Part shown: in pieces, positions 27,728-38,755 of the stretch | Layout: every line of letters begins with the position of its first letter | How positions within the stretch are numbered: position 1 is the first letter of the stretch | Assembly: GCA_020342235.1 (NCBI GenBank) | Contig: CP073215.1 | Location: forward strand, 806,001 to 870,000 | Source: Saccharomycopsis phalli | Lineage: Eukaryota > Ascomycota > Saccharomycetes > Ascoideales > Saccharomycopsidaceae | Direction of reading: 5' to 3' | DNA length: 64,000 nt | Translations under genes and position numbers: made by a program | Notes under the pieces: model-generated | Told to the model about the DNA's origin: nothing | The model's input: only the letters and a program-made list of their open reading frames with translations | Database searches by the model: none

Positions 27728-30163
27728 TATTTATTTGATATTTGCATTTCACGTGAGATAACTGCTTGTTTATTAAATCGTAAGGCAAAGTAAGTGATTT
27801 AAACAAATACCTAGTATTATCCAGCACAGCAGATATCCACAAACATACTATGTGACGTACATACTACGTATGTGCCGAATAATCCTGATTGATCAGAGAG
27901 CAACCATAACAAATAACTAGGATACAAGATGAGGGGAAGAACAATAGGAACAATAAGCAATCAACAATTAGTATTTAAGGGACAGGAGGTTCACTAAATC
28001 AAGGAGCAAATTTTTATATATTATTATACATATATTACGGCTGTAATTCGTGCATTGTGACCGACACAACACTGTTACCCACTGATACTTTTGCCAACAA
28101 ACCACCAACAACCCACCAACAACCTAAAGTGGCCCCGTAAATTCGAGGTCCGTCACTATGTATATTTTAAGTGATCAATGGGAGATTAAACAGCTATGTG
28201 ACTCGGAATTGGGGGTGCTATGCAAAAACAGCGTATCTAGTGGTTTTTTTAGTACATCAAAAACACCTGAGATTTGCAATTCAAATAAAGAAAAGCATCT
28301 GAAGTATTTAAAAGACTAATTAGTGATTAATTAGAGGAGAGTCGTTTAACATATTTTTAAAAATATATTACGGTTGTAACTAGAACCATGTATGTCAGCT
28401 CACTTACCAAAATAATGACAAATATGCCATTTTAAATTGCCGCCATGTGTGTCAGATATTCCTAAAATACGCCAGTAAGTAACATGTGATGATAATTCTC
28501 AACAAAATTTTCAACACTAGTGAATTAAGAAGGACTACAAATGGCAGTTAATATGTAGCAACATCTCTATTACTGATTGACGTTTGCGCACCATCCTTGA
28601 CGACCGGCGATGACAATTATCATGGGCCAGTGATATACGGCAAAGATCGGTTAATAAATTTGCTTATAAATTATAAGAAAGGTTGTACTACTCAGGCTTT
28701 TTAAGTTGGCAAAGGTTCTTTGTTATGCAAGTTTGTACACTGGTCCCTAAAGCGGGATGATATTCCTAGCTAAGAATACGAGTCTCCTAAATATCGACTA
28801 TAAAACTTTTCATCCTGCGGTCTGCTGTCACTCATGTTTGGTAATATTTTCGTGTAAGCAAAAACGGCTGCAGATAGTTAGACGGGACCAAGCCGGCACA
28901 AATCAATAGTGACGACGAATATGTGTGGCTTCGTATAATAAACACTAACTAAAAGCCTTTTCCCTTAATTAACAATAAAGTTGACTTATTGTGATTATTA
29001 ATAAAGATGTTTTACCATCGAATAGTATTCAACAGTCAAGAGCCGTTCTACCGAAGAATAGTATATCAATCAAAAGCCATACTACCACCGGTAATATATT
29101 GAAAATCCAACTATAGAAACGTATCTTCAAGTAATAAAATTTAAATTTCTAACAGCGGGTTACTGTCACATTTTATTAAACTATCGGAGTACTTTGTAGT
29201 TAAGCCATCCAAGTAATTGCTTTTTATTTTCGACCACTAAACAACCGAATGATTCTTATATCCCGCAGTAATTTACTCCAGAATCAAACATTCTATAGGT
29301 ATCTGTCGACAATTTAATTAAGGCCGTCATTCACTAGTATGTCTATATCATTTTTGGCCAGATTGTAGCTTTGCATAGAGAATAAACTTGAGAAACCCAA
29401 ACTTGGGTATCATATTATCCAATCACTAAATTCATGGCTTCATTTTCCAATTGGTAATAATACTGGCAATGAGGGCAACGAAAATAGAACAAAAGCCTAT
29501 ATTGTACTGGAAGCCCTGGGGCAAAAAAAAAATGCGAGGTTGATGCAGGAATTTGATCTACCTTAAACTAAGATTAGACTTGCATGAGTCATCCAAAGGG
29601 GCTTAAACTGAGATCCACGTCGAGATCATTAATTGGCATTGGCATAATATGCCAAAAACCTTTGACACAAATAAACAAGACACTATAGTGGCTGCTAACC
29701 GTCACTAAGAAAAGTACGGGAGTCATACTCACACAGGTTAGATGAGATGTCTTTAGCAAATTCGATAACTAATAAAAGTATGAAGATTGTATTTCATGGG
29801 TCTTCAACAATATTATGGAGTTTCAGGTGGAACTAGTATAAATAATATTCGGATGTTCAAAGATAGATAAGGAAAGCTGCCAATTTCCACTACTTCACTA
29901 CTGTTCCGATTATGTACAATAATAGGAACAAAACTCATCTATAAGTAAATATCTGAGTATAATTTTGTAACGGTGTCAAACACACGCTGCTGATAATGAC
30001 ATATACCGATACATTCAAAGCTTAAGGGGTAAAAAATACCAAAAATGTTCCTTTTCGGACTACATTCAGCAATAACATGGAATCATCATACACTGCAGTG
30101 AGTGTCTACATAGAAATTACCCATTGGATGCATGTATGCCTACTTAATATTATATAATTCCAG
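27728..30163. other. 2.4-kb AT-rich gene desert beside the tRNA gene
   Basis: No open frame of interest on either strand. Two diverged direct repeats share ATATATTACGG(C/T)TGTAA (about 28033 and 28362). A short CCAACAA/CCACCAACAA run lies near 28093-28122, and ACATACTACGTATGT near 27857 is nearly palindromic. Around 29010-29100, GAATAGTAT occurs in several near-repeats. TGTACACTGG (about 28733) and CGACTATAAAA (about 28795) also occur in the solo LTR at 11700-11989, in the same order, but I could not find LTR ends. The position next to a tRNA fits a graveyard of old retrotransposon insertions. Confidence 0.45.
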
Positions 30164-30982
30164 CTAACTGGAGATCATCGACTTACGGCCTAACTCGATG
30201 TCATTGTGTGGCTCGTATTGCACAACATCATCAGAAGTCAGCACGAAAAGATTCAAAATGAACCCAATGTTGGCACCAATGTTCATAGCAAGAGCCATAC
30301 CGGTATAGAATTTGTAGTCCCCGAAAAACAACAAGAACTTGGAATCAGTACTGGTGGCCACAGTTGTTTTTTCAAAAGCAAGCACTAATCCATAAGCAAG
30401 TCTGACAATGATAAACAAGCAGGTGATCACGAGAAGGAAGATACTTCCGGAGACTTGCTGGGTATAGAGCCGCGGCAAATTAAGGAAAACAACAAGAATG
30501 ACAGCCAAGAATAAGAAGCCACCTACTTTTAAGAGGGTGAGTGAAGTCCCGGAGTTGTCACCGCTTGTCATGGTGGCCGAACCGCCAATAAAGGTACCAA
30601 TTCCGCCCACAAGAAGAAGGTGCAAGATCCGGTCGGATGGGAACATTTCGCCTTGAAAGCCAGTCTTTGCAGAAATCAAGTTCAAGATCATCATGACACT
30701 TCTGATCAAAAATGCAGAGGCAACCGAGTCGAAGATGTAAGTTGTGGTGTAAAGACCCGTGCTAATCGTGGATTGATGAATAAAAACTAATCCAAGAACA
30801 GCACCAATAATCTGACAAAGTTGGAAAGCAACCATGTAGAAACTGTCCTTAAACACCTTGTAGTAGACCAATTGTCGTCTTCTCAGGAAGATACAGACGA
30901 CGGTAAGTAAAAGGAACACAATAAACGCAATAAGCTGAATATAAGTAATGACTTCCCATTGGGTAAAAAACTGAAGCTTCAT
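30164..30982 (-). CDS. Seven-helix fungal membrane protein
   Basis: 272 residues with seven evident hydrophobic segments, starting YIQLIAFIVFLLLTVVCIF and then VAFQLCQIIGAVLGLVFI, followed by a short cytosolic-type tail (DDVVQYEPHNDIELGRKS). The architecture resembles fungal seven-helix families such as RTA1-like/DUF7702 proteins, but I cannot place it with certainty. It is divergent from the Zn2Cys6 regulator at 31223, with 240 bp between the starts. That arrangement is common for a regulator and its target. Confidence 0.75.
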   Translation of the reverse strand: MKLQFFTQWEVITYIQLIAFIVFLLLTVVCIFLRRRQLVYYKVFKDSFYMVAFQLCQIIGAVLGLVFIHQSTISTGLYTTTYIFDSVASAFLIRSVMMILNLISAKTGFQGEMFPSDRILHLLLVGGIGTFIGGSATMTSGDNSGTSLTLLKVGGFLFLAVILVVFLNLPRLYTQQVSGSIFLLVITCLFIIVRLAYGLVLAFEKTTVATSTDSKFLLFFGDYKFYTGMALAMNIGANIGFILNLFVLTSDDVVQYEPHNDIELGRKSMISS

Positions 30983-31222
30983 TTTTGATGATGGGAAATT
31001 GTAGGGACAGCCATGCTTATATATCTGGCCGCATCACCATCTTCCGATTACATAAGCGCAATGTTCATGTAATTACGTAATCGTCAAAAAAAATTGAAAG
31101 TGTTGCGTGGGGCTGAGCACTTGCAGGGTTGCCGGTGTCTGCGATTACATAAGCGGATTACTAGACCCGCATTAAGTCCGCAAATTTGCTTTAATAAACG
31201 AGTCGAGCAATTTCAAGGAGTT
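30983..31222. promoter_or_regulatory. Divergent promoter of the membrane protein and regulator genes
   Basis: A 240-bp shared upstream region. GATTACATAAGCG occurs twice, at about 31046 and 31143 (CGATTACATAAGCG and GCGATTACATAAGCGG), a direct repeat that could be an operator. An A7 run is near 31085. Confidence 0.6.
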
Positions 31223-32645
31223 ATGAGTAAGGCGAGGGTGAAACGGTCGCGAAATGGCTGTTTTAGTTGTAAAAAACTTCGGATCAAGGTATGTTGTACA
31301 CAGGAAATTATTTTCCACTGTTTTAAATTATATTCCATTACTAATAATATAGTGTACAGAGGAGTTGCCCAGCTGTGAATATTGCCTCTACACCAACAGA
31401 GAGTGTTTGTACCCCGCCAGGGCTGTTAAACCAGAAAAGAAGGACGAGGAACATAATCTGGTTACACTCAAAAAGGATGAGGAACTTACCCCGGTTACAT
31501 TTGTGGATAAGCCGATCAGTGACTCGGTTCTACTTGCCCTGCTTCTCTCGTCCCGTTCTCTGGTACTAAACATCACTCGGTTTGAGTTGCGGCTTCTCAA
31601 TTTCTTTGACCAGTTCTGTCTTCCGTTTTTTACCTATGGTGCCAACAGATCAGTGACCTATGTTTGGCGTAATGAGGTACCCAAGCTCTTTGTAGAGCTG
31701 CCTCTTGTGAGAGATGCCGTGTACCTGTTTGCCGCCATAAATATGTGGCCGTTGTGCGACATGCACAGCATAATCAAGGACGACAATGATTTGGACGTTG
31801 CGTACCTCCGTAGTGTGGTGGATAGTTCGAGCCAACTTGGTGTGCTTCAGAAAGCTAGGATGAAGCAGTATGACGGGAGATCGTTGTATGAGACCACAGC
31901 TGAGTATTTCTCACAAACGTTAAAAGGCACACAAGGGGCAGTAGTAGGCCAGGAGATTCAGGAATCTTCAGATCAGCTGAAGCATCTCCTCCAGCACAAG
32001 GAAGCAGTTATTTCTGGAATTCTCATTTTTTCGTTTCTCGGGATTCATCCGCATCGGCTTTTGCCGCTAGTTTCCACCGATGGGCTGCTTGACTTCATGT
32101 CGCTTTCGCAGAGTATCCAGAGGTCGATTATCGTTGCCAGTCCGTGGCTTTTGAAGACCGGGTTTGTCGGGTTATTCACTGATGGTGTATTTATGGAGGA
32201 CGAGTTCCAGGAGCTTGACTTTACGAGGAAATTAAGAGAGAAGCATCGCGGTGATGCGCAGTACACAGCTTTGAATGGAGCTCTCGTGCGATTGGAGGCA
32301 TGCATCCATCAGTTGGTGTCGATAAAGTCCAGTAATGTTCCATTGTTCAAGTGGGCATTGGGTCTCCCGGATGAATTCTTTGAGTTGATCCACCAGAAGT
32401 ATCCTGGGGCGATGAATATTTTGTTTCATTATTCGTGCATTGCGAAGATATCAGGGTTCAGTTTACTTGATGACAGCAATATGTGGCAGGACTACATTGA
32501 GTGGTACATGCAGTATTTTGAGACGGATACTTTTGATTACAAGCACTACTGGCTAGCGTGTGTTCGGAGGTACCATGTTACGTTGGAGGAGCGTAATTCC
32601 TTTTCCAATTGGGATCCAGAAACGCGGTATTTACAGTTGCAATGA
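31223..32645 (+). CDS. Zn2Cys6 transcription factor, zinc cluster split by an intron
   Basis: Exon 1 is 31223-31288 and exon 2 is 31353-32645. Exon 1 encodes MSKARVKRSRNGCFSCKKLR plus IK. A 64-nt intron (GTATGT donor at 31289, TTACTAAT branch site, AATATAG acceptor) is removed. Exon 2 then continues CTEELPSCEYCLYTNRECLYP. Only the joined frame gives a complete six-cysteine cluster (CX2CX6CX6CX2CX6C), which is strong evidence for the splice. The joined product is about 452 residues. The rest (QFCLPFFTYG, then further helical segments to the end) resembles the short fungal regulatory domain found in UPC2-like and related factors. The target is unknown; the divergent membrane protein is the first candidate. 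Confidence 0.88.
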
Positions 32646-33899
32646 TGGGGAGAAAGAATAAGAAGTGAAGAATTGGAATAATGAAATGAAATGAAATAGA
32701 GAAGGGGTATGAAGAAATCAAATAAGAAGAGGAATGAAGAAATCAAATAAGAAGGGGAATGAAGAAATCAAATAAGAAGAGGAATGAAGAAATCAAATAA
32801 GAAGAGGAATGAAGAAATCAAATAAGAAGGAGAATGAAGAAATCAAATAAGAAGAGGAATGAAGAAATGATATAAAGAAGGAGAATGAAGAATTGTAATT
32901 TCAAGAGGAATAAAGAATTGAAGTTTCTCGTTGTTAGTGGGGAAACAGTGAAAGTAGTTATCAACCGTGTTTATGCTAGTGGGAATCACGATCCTCTGCC
33001 ACTAGTAAGCCTGTTGAGACATTTTCTTCACTACTCTCACTTTGAACCAAGGAATCACCTACAAAAAACAAGATCTTCATTCGTTTTAGTGCTTCATCTG
33101 TCAGATCTGTCAATGATACCAACGTACAAGTGATCACTTGCAACAGAGACGGGTGAAGGTGTACAGAGCATAGCTATCAACGAATAACGTGGAAATAGCA
33201 TGGGAAATAACATGGGGTATAGCATGGGAAACGATTGCTGTGCAGGAACACGTGTTTCGTTTAATATATATTCAAATTTAGGGGTCACTGTAGCTGCGTG
33301 CCGTAGTGGTTTTTGAGGCAATGTCCTGCTGATGGGGGTGTCGAAAATAGAATGAGAGGTAGATGGACGGATGCACGTGGAAGAACAGGGTGGGATCGTG
33401 ACACGATGGAATGAGATGAGTGGCTCAATGAATACATGTCACTAATAGTTTCTGCAGTGCATGGCTAGACTGGTGGCTATAATTAAAATCCAATACAATC
33501 AGCGTAAAATGAATCATTCGCTTGAGGAAAAAGAAATTTCAAGCGTTGGCATGTATTTTTCACCTGACCTGCATGAAAGCCATGATAAGATAAGCCCAAC
33601 CACACTATACACACTATTAATAGCACCGTTCGTATTATAATGCGCCACTATTCTGCCACTATTCTCTCCGGCCTCTTCCCCGGTACGTTTTTGCTGCCTT
33701 TCCCTCTACCAAGCACTAGTACTTTCCACCGTCGTACCCTGCTGCTGCTAGTGTAAAAAGAAATTTGACTCGGCCCACGGCACTTTGACTCGGGACTCAT
33801 AAACATATGCACCCAAAATTTTTCCAGTGATTCATCCTCCATATTTAGTGGAACTTTTCAGACCGTTTTTGCTCTGTCTTCTTCCTCTCAATTTGTGCC
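32646..33899. other. Intergenic region with minisatellite and GCV2 promoter
   Basis: The left part is the 25-bp array (32697-32895). Another small repeat reading (A/T)AGCATGGGAAA occurs near 33197-33230. The right part has TTTGACTCGG twice (about 33765 and 33784), each containing the Gcn4-like TGACTC, plus GATAAGATAAG near 33585. A purine-bearing Gcn4-type control of a glycine catabolism gene is plausible. Confidence 0.5.
32697..32895. repeat. 25-bp minisatellite (about 8 copies)
   Basis: Units of GAAGAGGAATGAAGAAATCAAATAA type (25 bp), purine-rich on the plus strand, repeated about eight times with G/A changes, just after the regulator's stop codon. It is likely in its 3' UTR. Confidence 0.88.
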
Positions 33900-36800
33900 A
33901 TGTTGCGATCAAAGACTCTTGTCTCGGCTCTTGCCCGGGCTTCCAGAACCCATCTCCCCCGGACAGCCCCATTGGCTACCACACTTTCCAGAGGAATCGC
34001 AGACATTTCTTCCAAGAACTTTGCTGCGGTCTACAACTCGTCCTCCTCTGTCGCCAACTTAGACCCCGTGGACACCTTCCAAAGACGGCACATTGGTCCG
34101 AATGTCGCTGACGTGCAGCACCAGCTTTCCGCACTCGGATACAGCGACCTCGAGCAGTTTATCGAGGCAGTTGTGCCAAAAAACGTGTTGGTGCGCCGTG
34201 AGCTTCAAATTGAGCCGAAGAAAGGCTTCTCGGAATCGCAATTGCTTGCTCACTTGAAGAAACTCGGCTCGAAGAACAAGTTGTACAAGACTTACATCGG
34301 CAAGGGCTACTACGGAACCATTGTTCCCCCGGTGATCCAGCGGAATTTGTTTGAGTCCCCTGAATGGTACACCTCCTACACTCCCTACCAGCCAGAGATC
34401 TCTCAAGGAAGACTCGAGTCCTTGCTCAACTTCCAGACCGTGATCTCCGACCTTACGGGTCTCCCAGTTGCAAATGCCTCGTTGCTAGACGAGGGAACTG
34501 CCGCAGCAGAGGCAATGATCTTGTCTTACAACTTCTCAAAGAAGAAGAAGAATGTCTATGTGCTCGACTCCAACATCCACCCTCAGACGTTAGCCGTTGT
34601 CCGGTCACGTGCACACGGGTTGGGAATTGAGTTGCAGGTTATGGACTTGACCACTGATGACTCAGCGTTGACTAAGCTACAACAGCAGGCAAAGAACATT
34701 TGTGGTATTCTCGTCCAGTACCCGGCCTCTAATGGGGAAATCTACAGCAAGTTTCAACAGTATGCCGACTTTATCCACAAGGAAAAGGGACTTTTTGCCG
34801 TGGCCACTGATCTTCTTGCCCTCACTTTGATCAAGCCGCCTTCTTCTTTTGGCGCTGATATTGCCCTTGGCTCATCGCAGCGGTTTGGTGTTCCTCTTGG
34901 CTATGGAGGTCCACATGCTGGATTTTTGTCGGTGATTCAGAGTCTCAACCGGAAAATCCCAGGGCGTATTGTCGGGGTGTCCAAGGACCGGCTTGGCAAC
35001 ACTGCATTGCGGCTTGCATTGCAGACACGGGAACAGCACATTAAACGAGAAAAGGCCACCTCCAACATCTGCACTGCCCAAGCGCTTCTTGCAAACATGG
35101 CAGCAAACTATGCAGTATACCATGGACCAAAAGGGTTGCGCCAAATTGCCCAACGAGTCTTCACCATGACCAGCATCTTGGCTGACGAGATCAGAGCCGG
35201 GGGCCATGTGTTGCGCAACGCAAATTGGTTCGACACCTTGACGGTGGAGTTACAAGGTACCACTGCCGACGAGTTTTTGGCCAAGGCGCTTGCAAAAGAG
35301 ATCAACTTGTTCAAGATCGACAATAGTACTGTGAGTTTGTCCTTGGACGAGACTGTGACCGAAGCAGAGTTGTTGCAGTTGGCGCGTTTGTTTAACGCGC
35401 AGGCTACAGTATCCTTTTCGGGCAAGTCTATGGACCCTGAGTTGGAGCGTCGCGTCGAAGAGTACCCATACCTCACCAATGAGGTGTTCAACAGCCACCA
35501 CTCGGAGACGGCAATGATGCGGTACTTGCACAAGTTGCAGAGCAAGGACTTGTCGCTTGCTGATTCGATGATTACCCTTGGGTCCTGCACGATGAAGCTC
35601 AATTCTGCAGTGGAGATGATCCCAGTATCTTGGCCCGAGTTTTCCAGCGTCCACCCATTTGTCCCAGTGGACCAGGCGCAGGGCTACCGGGAGTTGATTG
35701 ACGGCTTGGAGCGTGATTTGGCAGACATCACTGGGTTTTCCGGCACGACATTACAACCAAACTCCGGTGCACAGGGCGAGTACACTGGCTTGACTGTGAT
35801 TAAGCAGTACCTCCAGGACATTGGCCAGGAACAGCGTAACGTGTGCTTGATCCCGGTGAGTGCGCACGGCACTAACCCGGCCTCAGCTACTATGGCGGGG
35901 CTTAAAGTGGTTGCAGTTAAATGTAAGGATGACGGGTCGTTGGACTTGGACGACTTGGCAGCGAAGGCAGAGAAGCACCGCGATCACTTGGCAGCGGCAA
36001 TGATTACTTACCCGTCTACGTACGGCCTCTTTGAGCCGGGGGTGCGGGATGCAATTGATACGGTACACAAATACGGCGGACAGGTTTATTTAGACGGCGC
36101 CAACATGAACGCACAAGTGGGACTTACTTCGCCTGGCGACTTGGGAGCGGATGTGTGCCACTTGAATCTCCACAAGACTTTTGCCATTCCTCACGGAGGC
36201 GGAGGTCCTGGGGTGGGGCCTATTTGTGTTGCCAAGCACCTTGTCCAGTACTTGCCAGACCACCCAGTGGTCTCCACCAACAGCACCGGCATCGAGGCTG
36301 TAAACTCGGCCCCATACGGTTCCGCGTCTATCTTGCCTATTTCGTACTCGTACATAAAGCTCATGGGATCGACCGGGCTTCCATATGCGTCAACAATCGC
36401 CATGCTTAACGCCAACTACATGATGGAGCGCCTCAAGCTGCACTACGAAATCATGTTCGTCGGCCGCTCCGGTTTGAAGCACTGTGGGCACGAGTTTATC
36501 ATTGATCTTCGGAAGCTCAAGTCACAGGGCGTGGAGGCCATTGACGTTGCAAAACGGCTCCAAGACTACGGGTTTCACGGGCCGACGATGTCGTTTCCGG
36601 TTGCAAACACCCTCATGGTGGAGCCAACCGAGTCAGAAAACTTGGCGGAGCTCGACCGGTTCTGTGATGCGCTCATTGCCATTCGTAAGGAAATCGACGC
36701 CAAAATCAGCGGCGAGCCGTTGGGCAATGTCTTGAAGAATGCGCCGCATTCGTTGGGGGACATTATTCTGTCTGGTGACTGGGAGAGTAGAGGGTATAGT

Positions 36801-36941
36801 AGGGAAGTTGCTGGATTTCCGCTTGGCCATTTGAAGGAGGCCAAGTCGTGGCCGTCTGTTTGTCGGGTTGATGATACCTATGGTGATGTTAATTTGCAGT
36901 GCACTTGTCCGTCGGTTGAAGAGGTTGCCGAGGAGGTTTAA
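33900..36941 (+). CDS. GCV2: Glycine decarboxylase P protein, mitochondrial
   Basis: The PLP-dependent P subunit of the glycine cleavage complex, which decarboxylates glycine in the mitochondrial matrix and feeds one-carbon units to folate. 1013 residues (Sc Gcv2 is 1034). The N-terminal about 45 residues are rich in Arg, Ser and Ala with no acids ([20 protein letters not shown]), a mitochondrial presequence. The mature part starts with [20 protein letters not shown], typical of P proteins. The PLP lysine is in [17 protein letters not shown], at about residue 758. [11 protein letters not shown] and [11 protein letters not shown] are also conserved. The C-terminus is [18 protein letters not shown]. 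Codon use is more GC-rich than in its neighbours, suggesting high expression. Confidence 0.98.
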   Translation: MLRSKTLVSALARASRTHLPRTAPLATTLSRGIADISSKNFAAVYNSSSSVANLDPVDTFQRRHIGPNVADVQHQLSALGYSDLEQFIEAVVPKNVLVRRELQIEPKKGFSESQLLAHLKKLGSKNKLYKTYIGKGYYGTIVPPVIQRNLFESPEWYTSYTPYQPEISQGRLESLLNFQTVISDLTGLPVANASLLDEGTAAAEAMILSYNFSKKKKNVYVLDSNIHPQTLAVVRSRAHGLGIELQVMDLTTDDSALTKLQQQAKNICGILVQYPASNGEIYSKFQQYADFIHKEKGLFAVATDLLALTLIKPPSSFGADIALGSSQRFGVPLGYGGPHAGFLSVIQSLNRKIPGRIVGVSKDRLGNTALRLALQTREQHIKREKATSNICTAQALLANMAANYAVYHGPKGLRQIAQRVFTMTSILADEIRAGGHVLRNANWFDTLTVELQGTTADEFLAKALAKEINLFKIDNSTVSLSLDETVTEAELLQLARLFNAQATVSFSGKSMDPELERRVEEYPYLTNEVFNSHHSETAMMRYLHKLQSKDLSLADSMITLGSCTMKLNSAVEMIPVSWPEFSSVHPFVPVDQAQGYRELIDGLERDLADITGFSGTTLQPNSGAQGEYTGLTVIKQYLQDIGQEQRNVCLIPVSAHGTNPASATMAGLKVVAVKCKDDGSLDLDDLAAKAEKHRDHLAAAMITYPSTYGLFEPGVRDAIDTVHKYGGQVYLDGANMNAQVGLTSPGDLGADVCHLNLHKTFAIPHGGGGPGVGPICVAKHLVQYLPDHPVVSTNSTGIEAVNSAPYGSASILPISYSYIKLMGSTGLPYASTIAMLNANYMMERLKLHYEIMFVGRSGLKHCGHEFIIDLRKLKSQGVEAIDVAKRLQDYGFHGPTMSFPVANTLMVEPTESENLAELDRFCDALIAIRKEIDAKISGEPLGNVLKNAPHSLGDIILSGDWESRGYSREVAGFPLGHLKEAKSWPSVCRVDDTYGDVNLQCTCPSVEEVAEEV

Positions 36942-37176
36942 TTAGGGATGTATGGTAGGGAGTTTGATTAAAGTGATTGAATATAGAAGATGAATTTGTA
37001 ATGGATAATATAAGTTAAATGTAATTAAATATGCAAGGTGGATAATATTAACATTGAGGTAATGTGGTTAAATTTGCCATTAAATCTTTAGACACTGGTT
37101 ATGCGATCCCAATAAGACCCAGCAAGTGTCTGATTTTATAATAATAATATTTATTCAAGGCTATAGTTATAGTAGA

Positions 37177-37275
37177 CTCCTAGAGGAGATTTATACATTG
37201 TCGTCTACGACAAAGGACGGTGCTGCTATATAGTCGTCGAAAGAAAACTCTGCAACAGAGATGTAAACTTTCGAC
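37177..37275. other. Cluster of perfect stem-loops, possible structured RNA
   Basis: Three inverted repeats lie within 100 bp: CTCCTAGAGGAG (37177-37188), TTGTCGTCTACGACAA (37198-37213), and a nested hairpin in which GTCGAAAG (37236-37243) pairs with CTTTCGAC (37268-37275) around an inner stem CTCTG-CAA-CAGAG (37248-37260). The nested hairpin with an internal loop looks like one arm of an H/ACA-type RNA, but I find no convincing H or ACA box. It could also be a mobile-element relic. Confidence 0.35.
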
Positions 37276-37910
37276 TAGAGCTTGTAAATATATAAGGTAA
37301 TGAGCATTTGAGGGGCAATGAGCTTTTGTCTAAATCTTTAGAGGTGACTTGAGCCACCCCCTCCCCAGGGTATTAGCACGGTAGCCCTTCTAATGAGTGT
37401 TTGATTTTAAACATGAATATTCTAGTGCATGCCACACAAAGTGCTGGATATTTATCGCGGGGTGGTTTAGTGAAGTAAAAAGCAGATAGTTGTGTAATAG
37501 ATAGTTTGTGAGGTGATAAAGAGAAGATGAATAAAGTGGGTGTGGATAAAGACTGGCTGTAGCCAAGATAACGCATTGCGTATAAATGACAAATGTCAGA
37601 GTTTTTGAAAACCCAATCAACAGGAAAGAGCGAGAAATACCAGATTAAAAGGCCAAAATAAGAGGAAATAGGAATAAAGTCCAGGTAAACGGAAACCCAA
37701 ATTGCCAATCCAAAATGGAGCGTCAGCGTGCTTTTCATATCCTTGTTTATCAGCTTACATTTGGGTTATCAAGAGGGTTATGCATGATAGGCTGGATGTG
37801 AGATTGAAATGGCAAGTAGAGGAGACTAGGGCAAATTAAACCTTGAATGAGGAGTTTATTTTATAGTTGGTAATAGCGTAGTGGGAAGTAGTAAGGTTGG
37901 TGGGAATATA

Positions 37911-38002
37911 ATGTCAACGGGAAAATGTCAACGGGAAAATGTCAACGGGAAAATGTCAACGGGAAAATGTCAACGGGAAAATGTCAACGAGAGAATGCCA
38001 AC
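37911..38002. repeat. 14-bp tandem repeat
   Basis: ATGTCAACGGGAAA is repeated five times exactly, followed by a diverged unit (ATGTCAACGAGAGA) and a partial one (ATGCCAACG). It lies about 750 bp before the CLA4 start. Confidence 0.88.
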
Positions 38003-38755
38003 GATGAATACAACGTCAAAAGCCACCATGTAAAATGACAAATTGTATAAATCAAGACGTACAACCGCGCATCCGCACACAGTTATGAACCCTCCCACGA
38101 GTTAAAACTGCGCTGGACATCAAGTGTACATAAAAAGTCGCCGAGAGGCATGCCCCAGGAAAAGGATGTACTAAAATACTACGACCCCAGGAAAAAATTA
38201 CAAGCGGTGCCAGGGCTGGAAGGATACCGCATACGGCTAGTGGCACAACGTGTTACCGGTGGCGATGTAGGAAGGTGATAAAGTACCAATGAACGACAAT
38301 GCTAGTTCATCGATGTGGAGTCGTCCTAAATTTATATACCACGAGAATAAAGTTTCCTTGCAGCCACATTTCAACTACCAGACGACAAGCCCATTCAGGC
38401 CTGGAGAACAAGTAGGTCTGCAAAGAAGGCATTCAATGGAGTAAACCCACCATTATAAAATTTTTCGCCCTTTATCCTCCGCCTGCAGGTTACCCGGCCC
38501 TCGTGATTATGAGCCCCCTCAAGCGGTATCTGAGAGGTGATCCCTCAGTTTGAGTTACAACACCGCAGCTGTTTTCCCCCCGTTTTACACACACGTTTAC
38601 CGCCAGCAGGAACACCATTGTGCTAGATCCAGAACCCGGACTCCGCAGGCGCCACATCTCTCTTTTTTCCCCCCGCACCTCAAGATCCCGCTACCACGTT
38701 TCCTGAGGCGACTCACTACAAGCTACCGTGTCAAGAAAAATCCACTAGCCACGCC

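Larger units (their letters stand above)
36942..38755. other. Intergenic region between GCV2 and CLA4
   Basis: 1.8 kb. It holds a group of perfect hairpins (37177-37275), a 14-bp repeat (37911-38002) and the CLA4 promoter. A minus-strand frame of 121 codons (37373-37738) has a hydrophobic N-terminus but no recognisable family, and it overlaps another frame of similar quality. I do not call it a gene. Confidence 0.5.

Noticed and set aside
28720-28810. Second LTR related to the one at 11700-11989
   Set aside because: Shares TGTACACTGG and CGACTATAAAA in order, but spacing differs and I find no ends or target duplication.
37373-37738. 121-codon minus-strand frame with hydrophobic start
   Set aside because: No recognisable family, an overlapping rival frame, and the surrounding spacer is repeat-rich.
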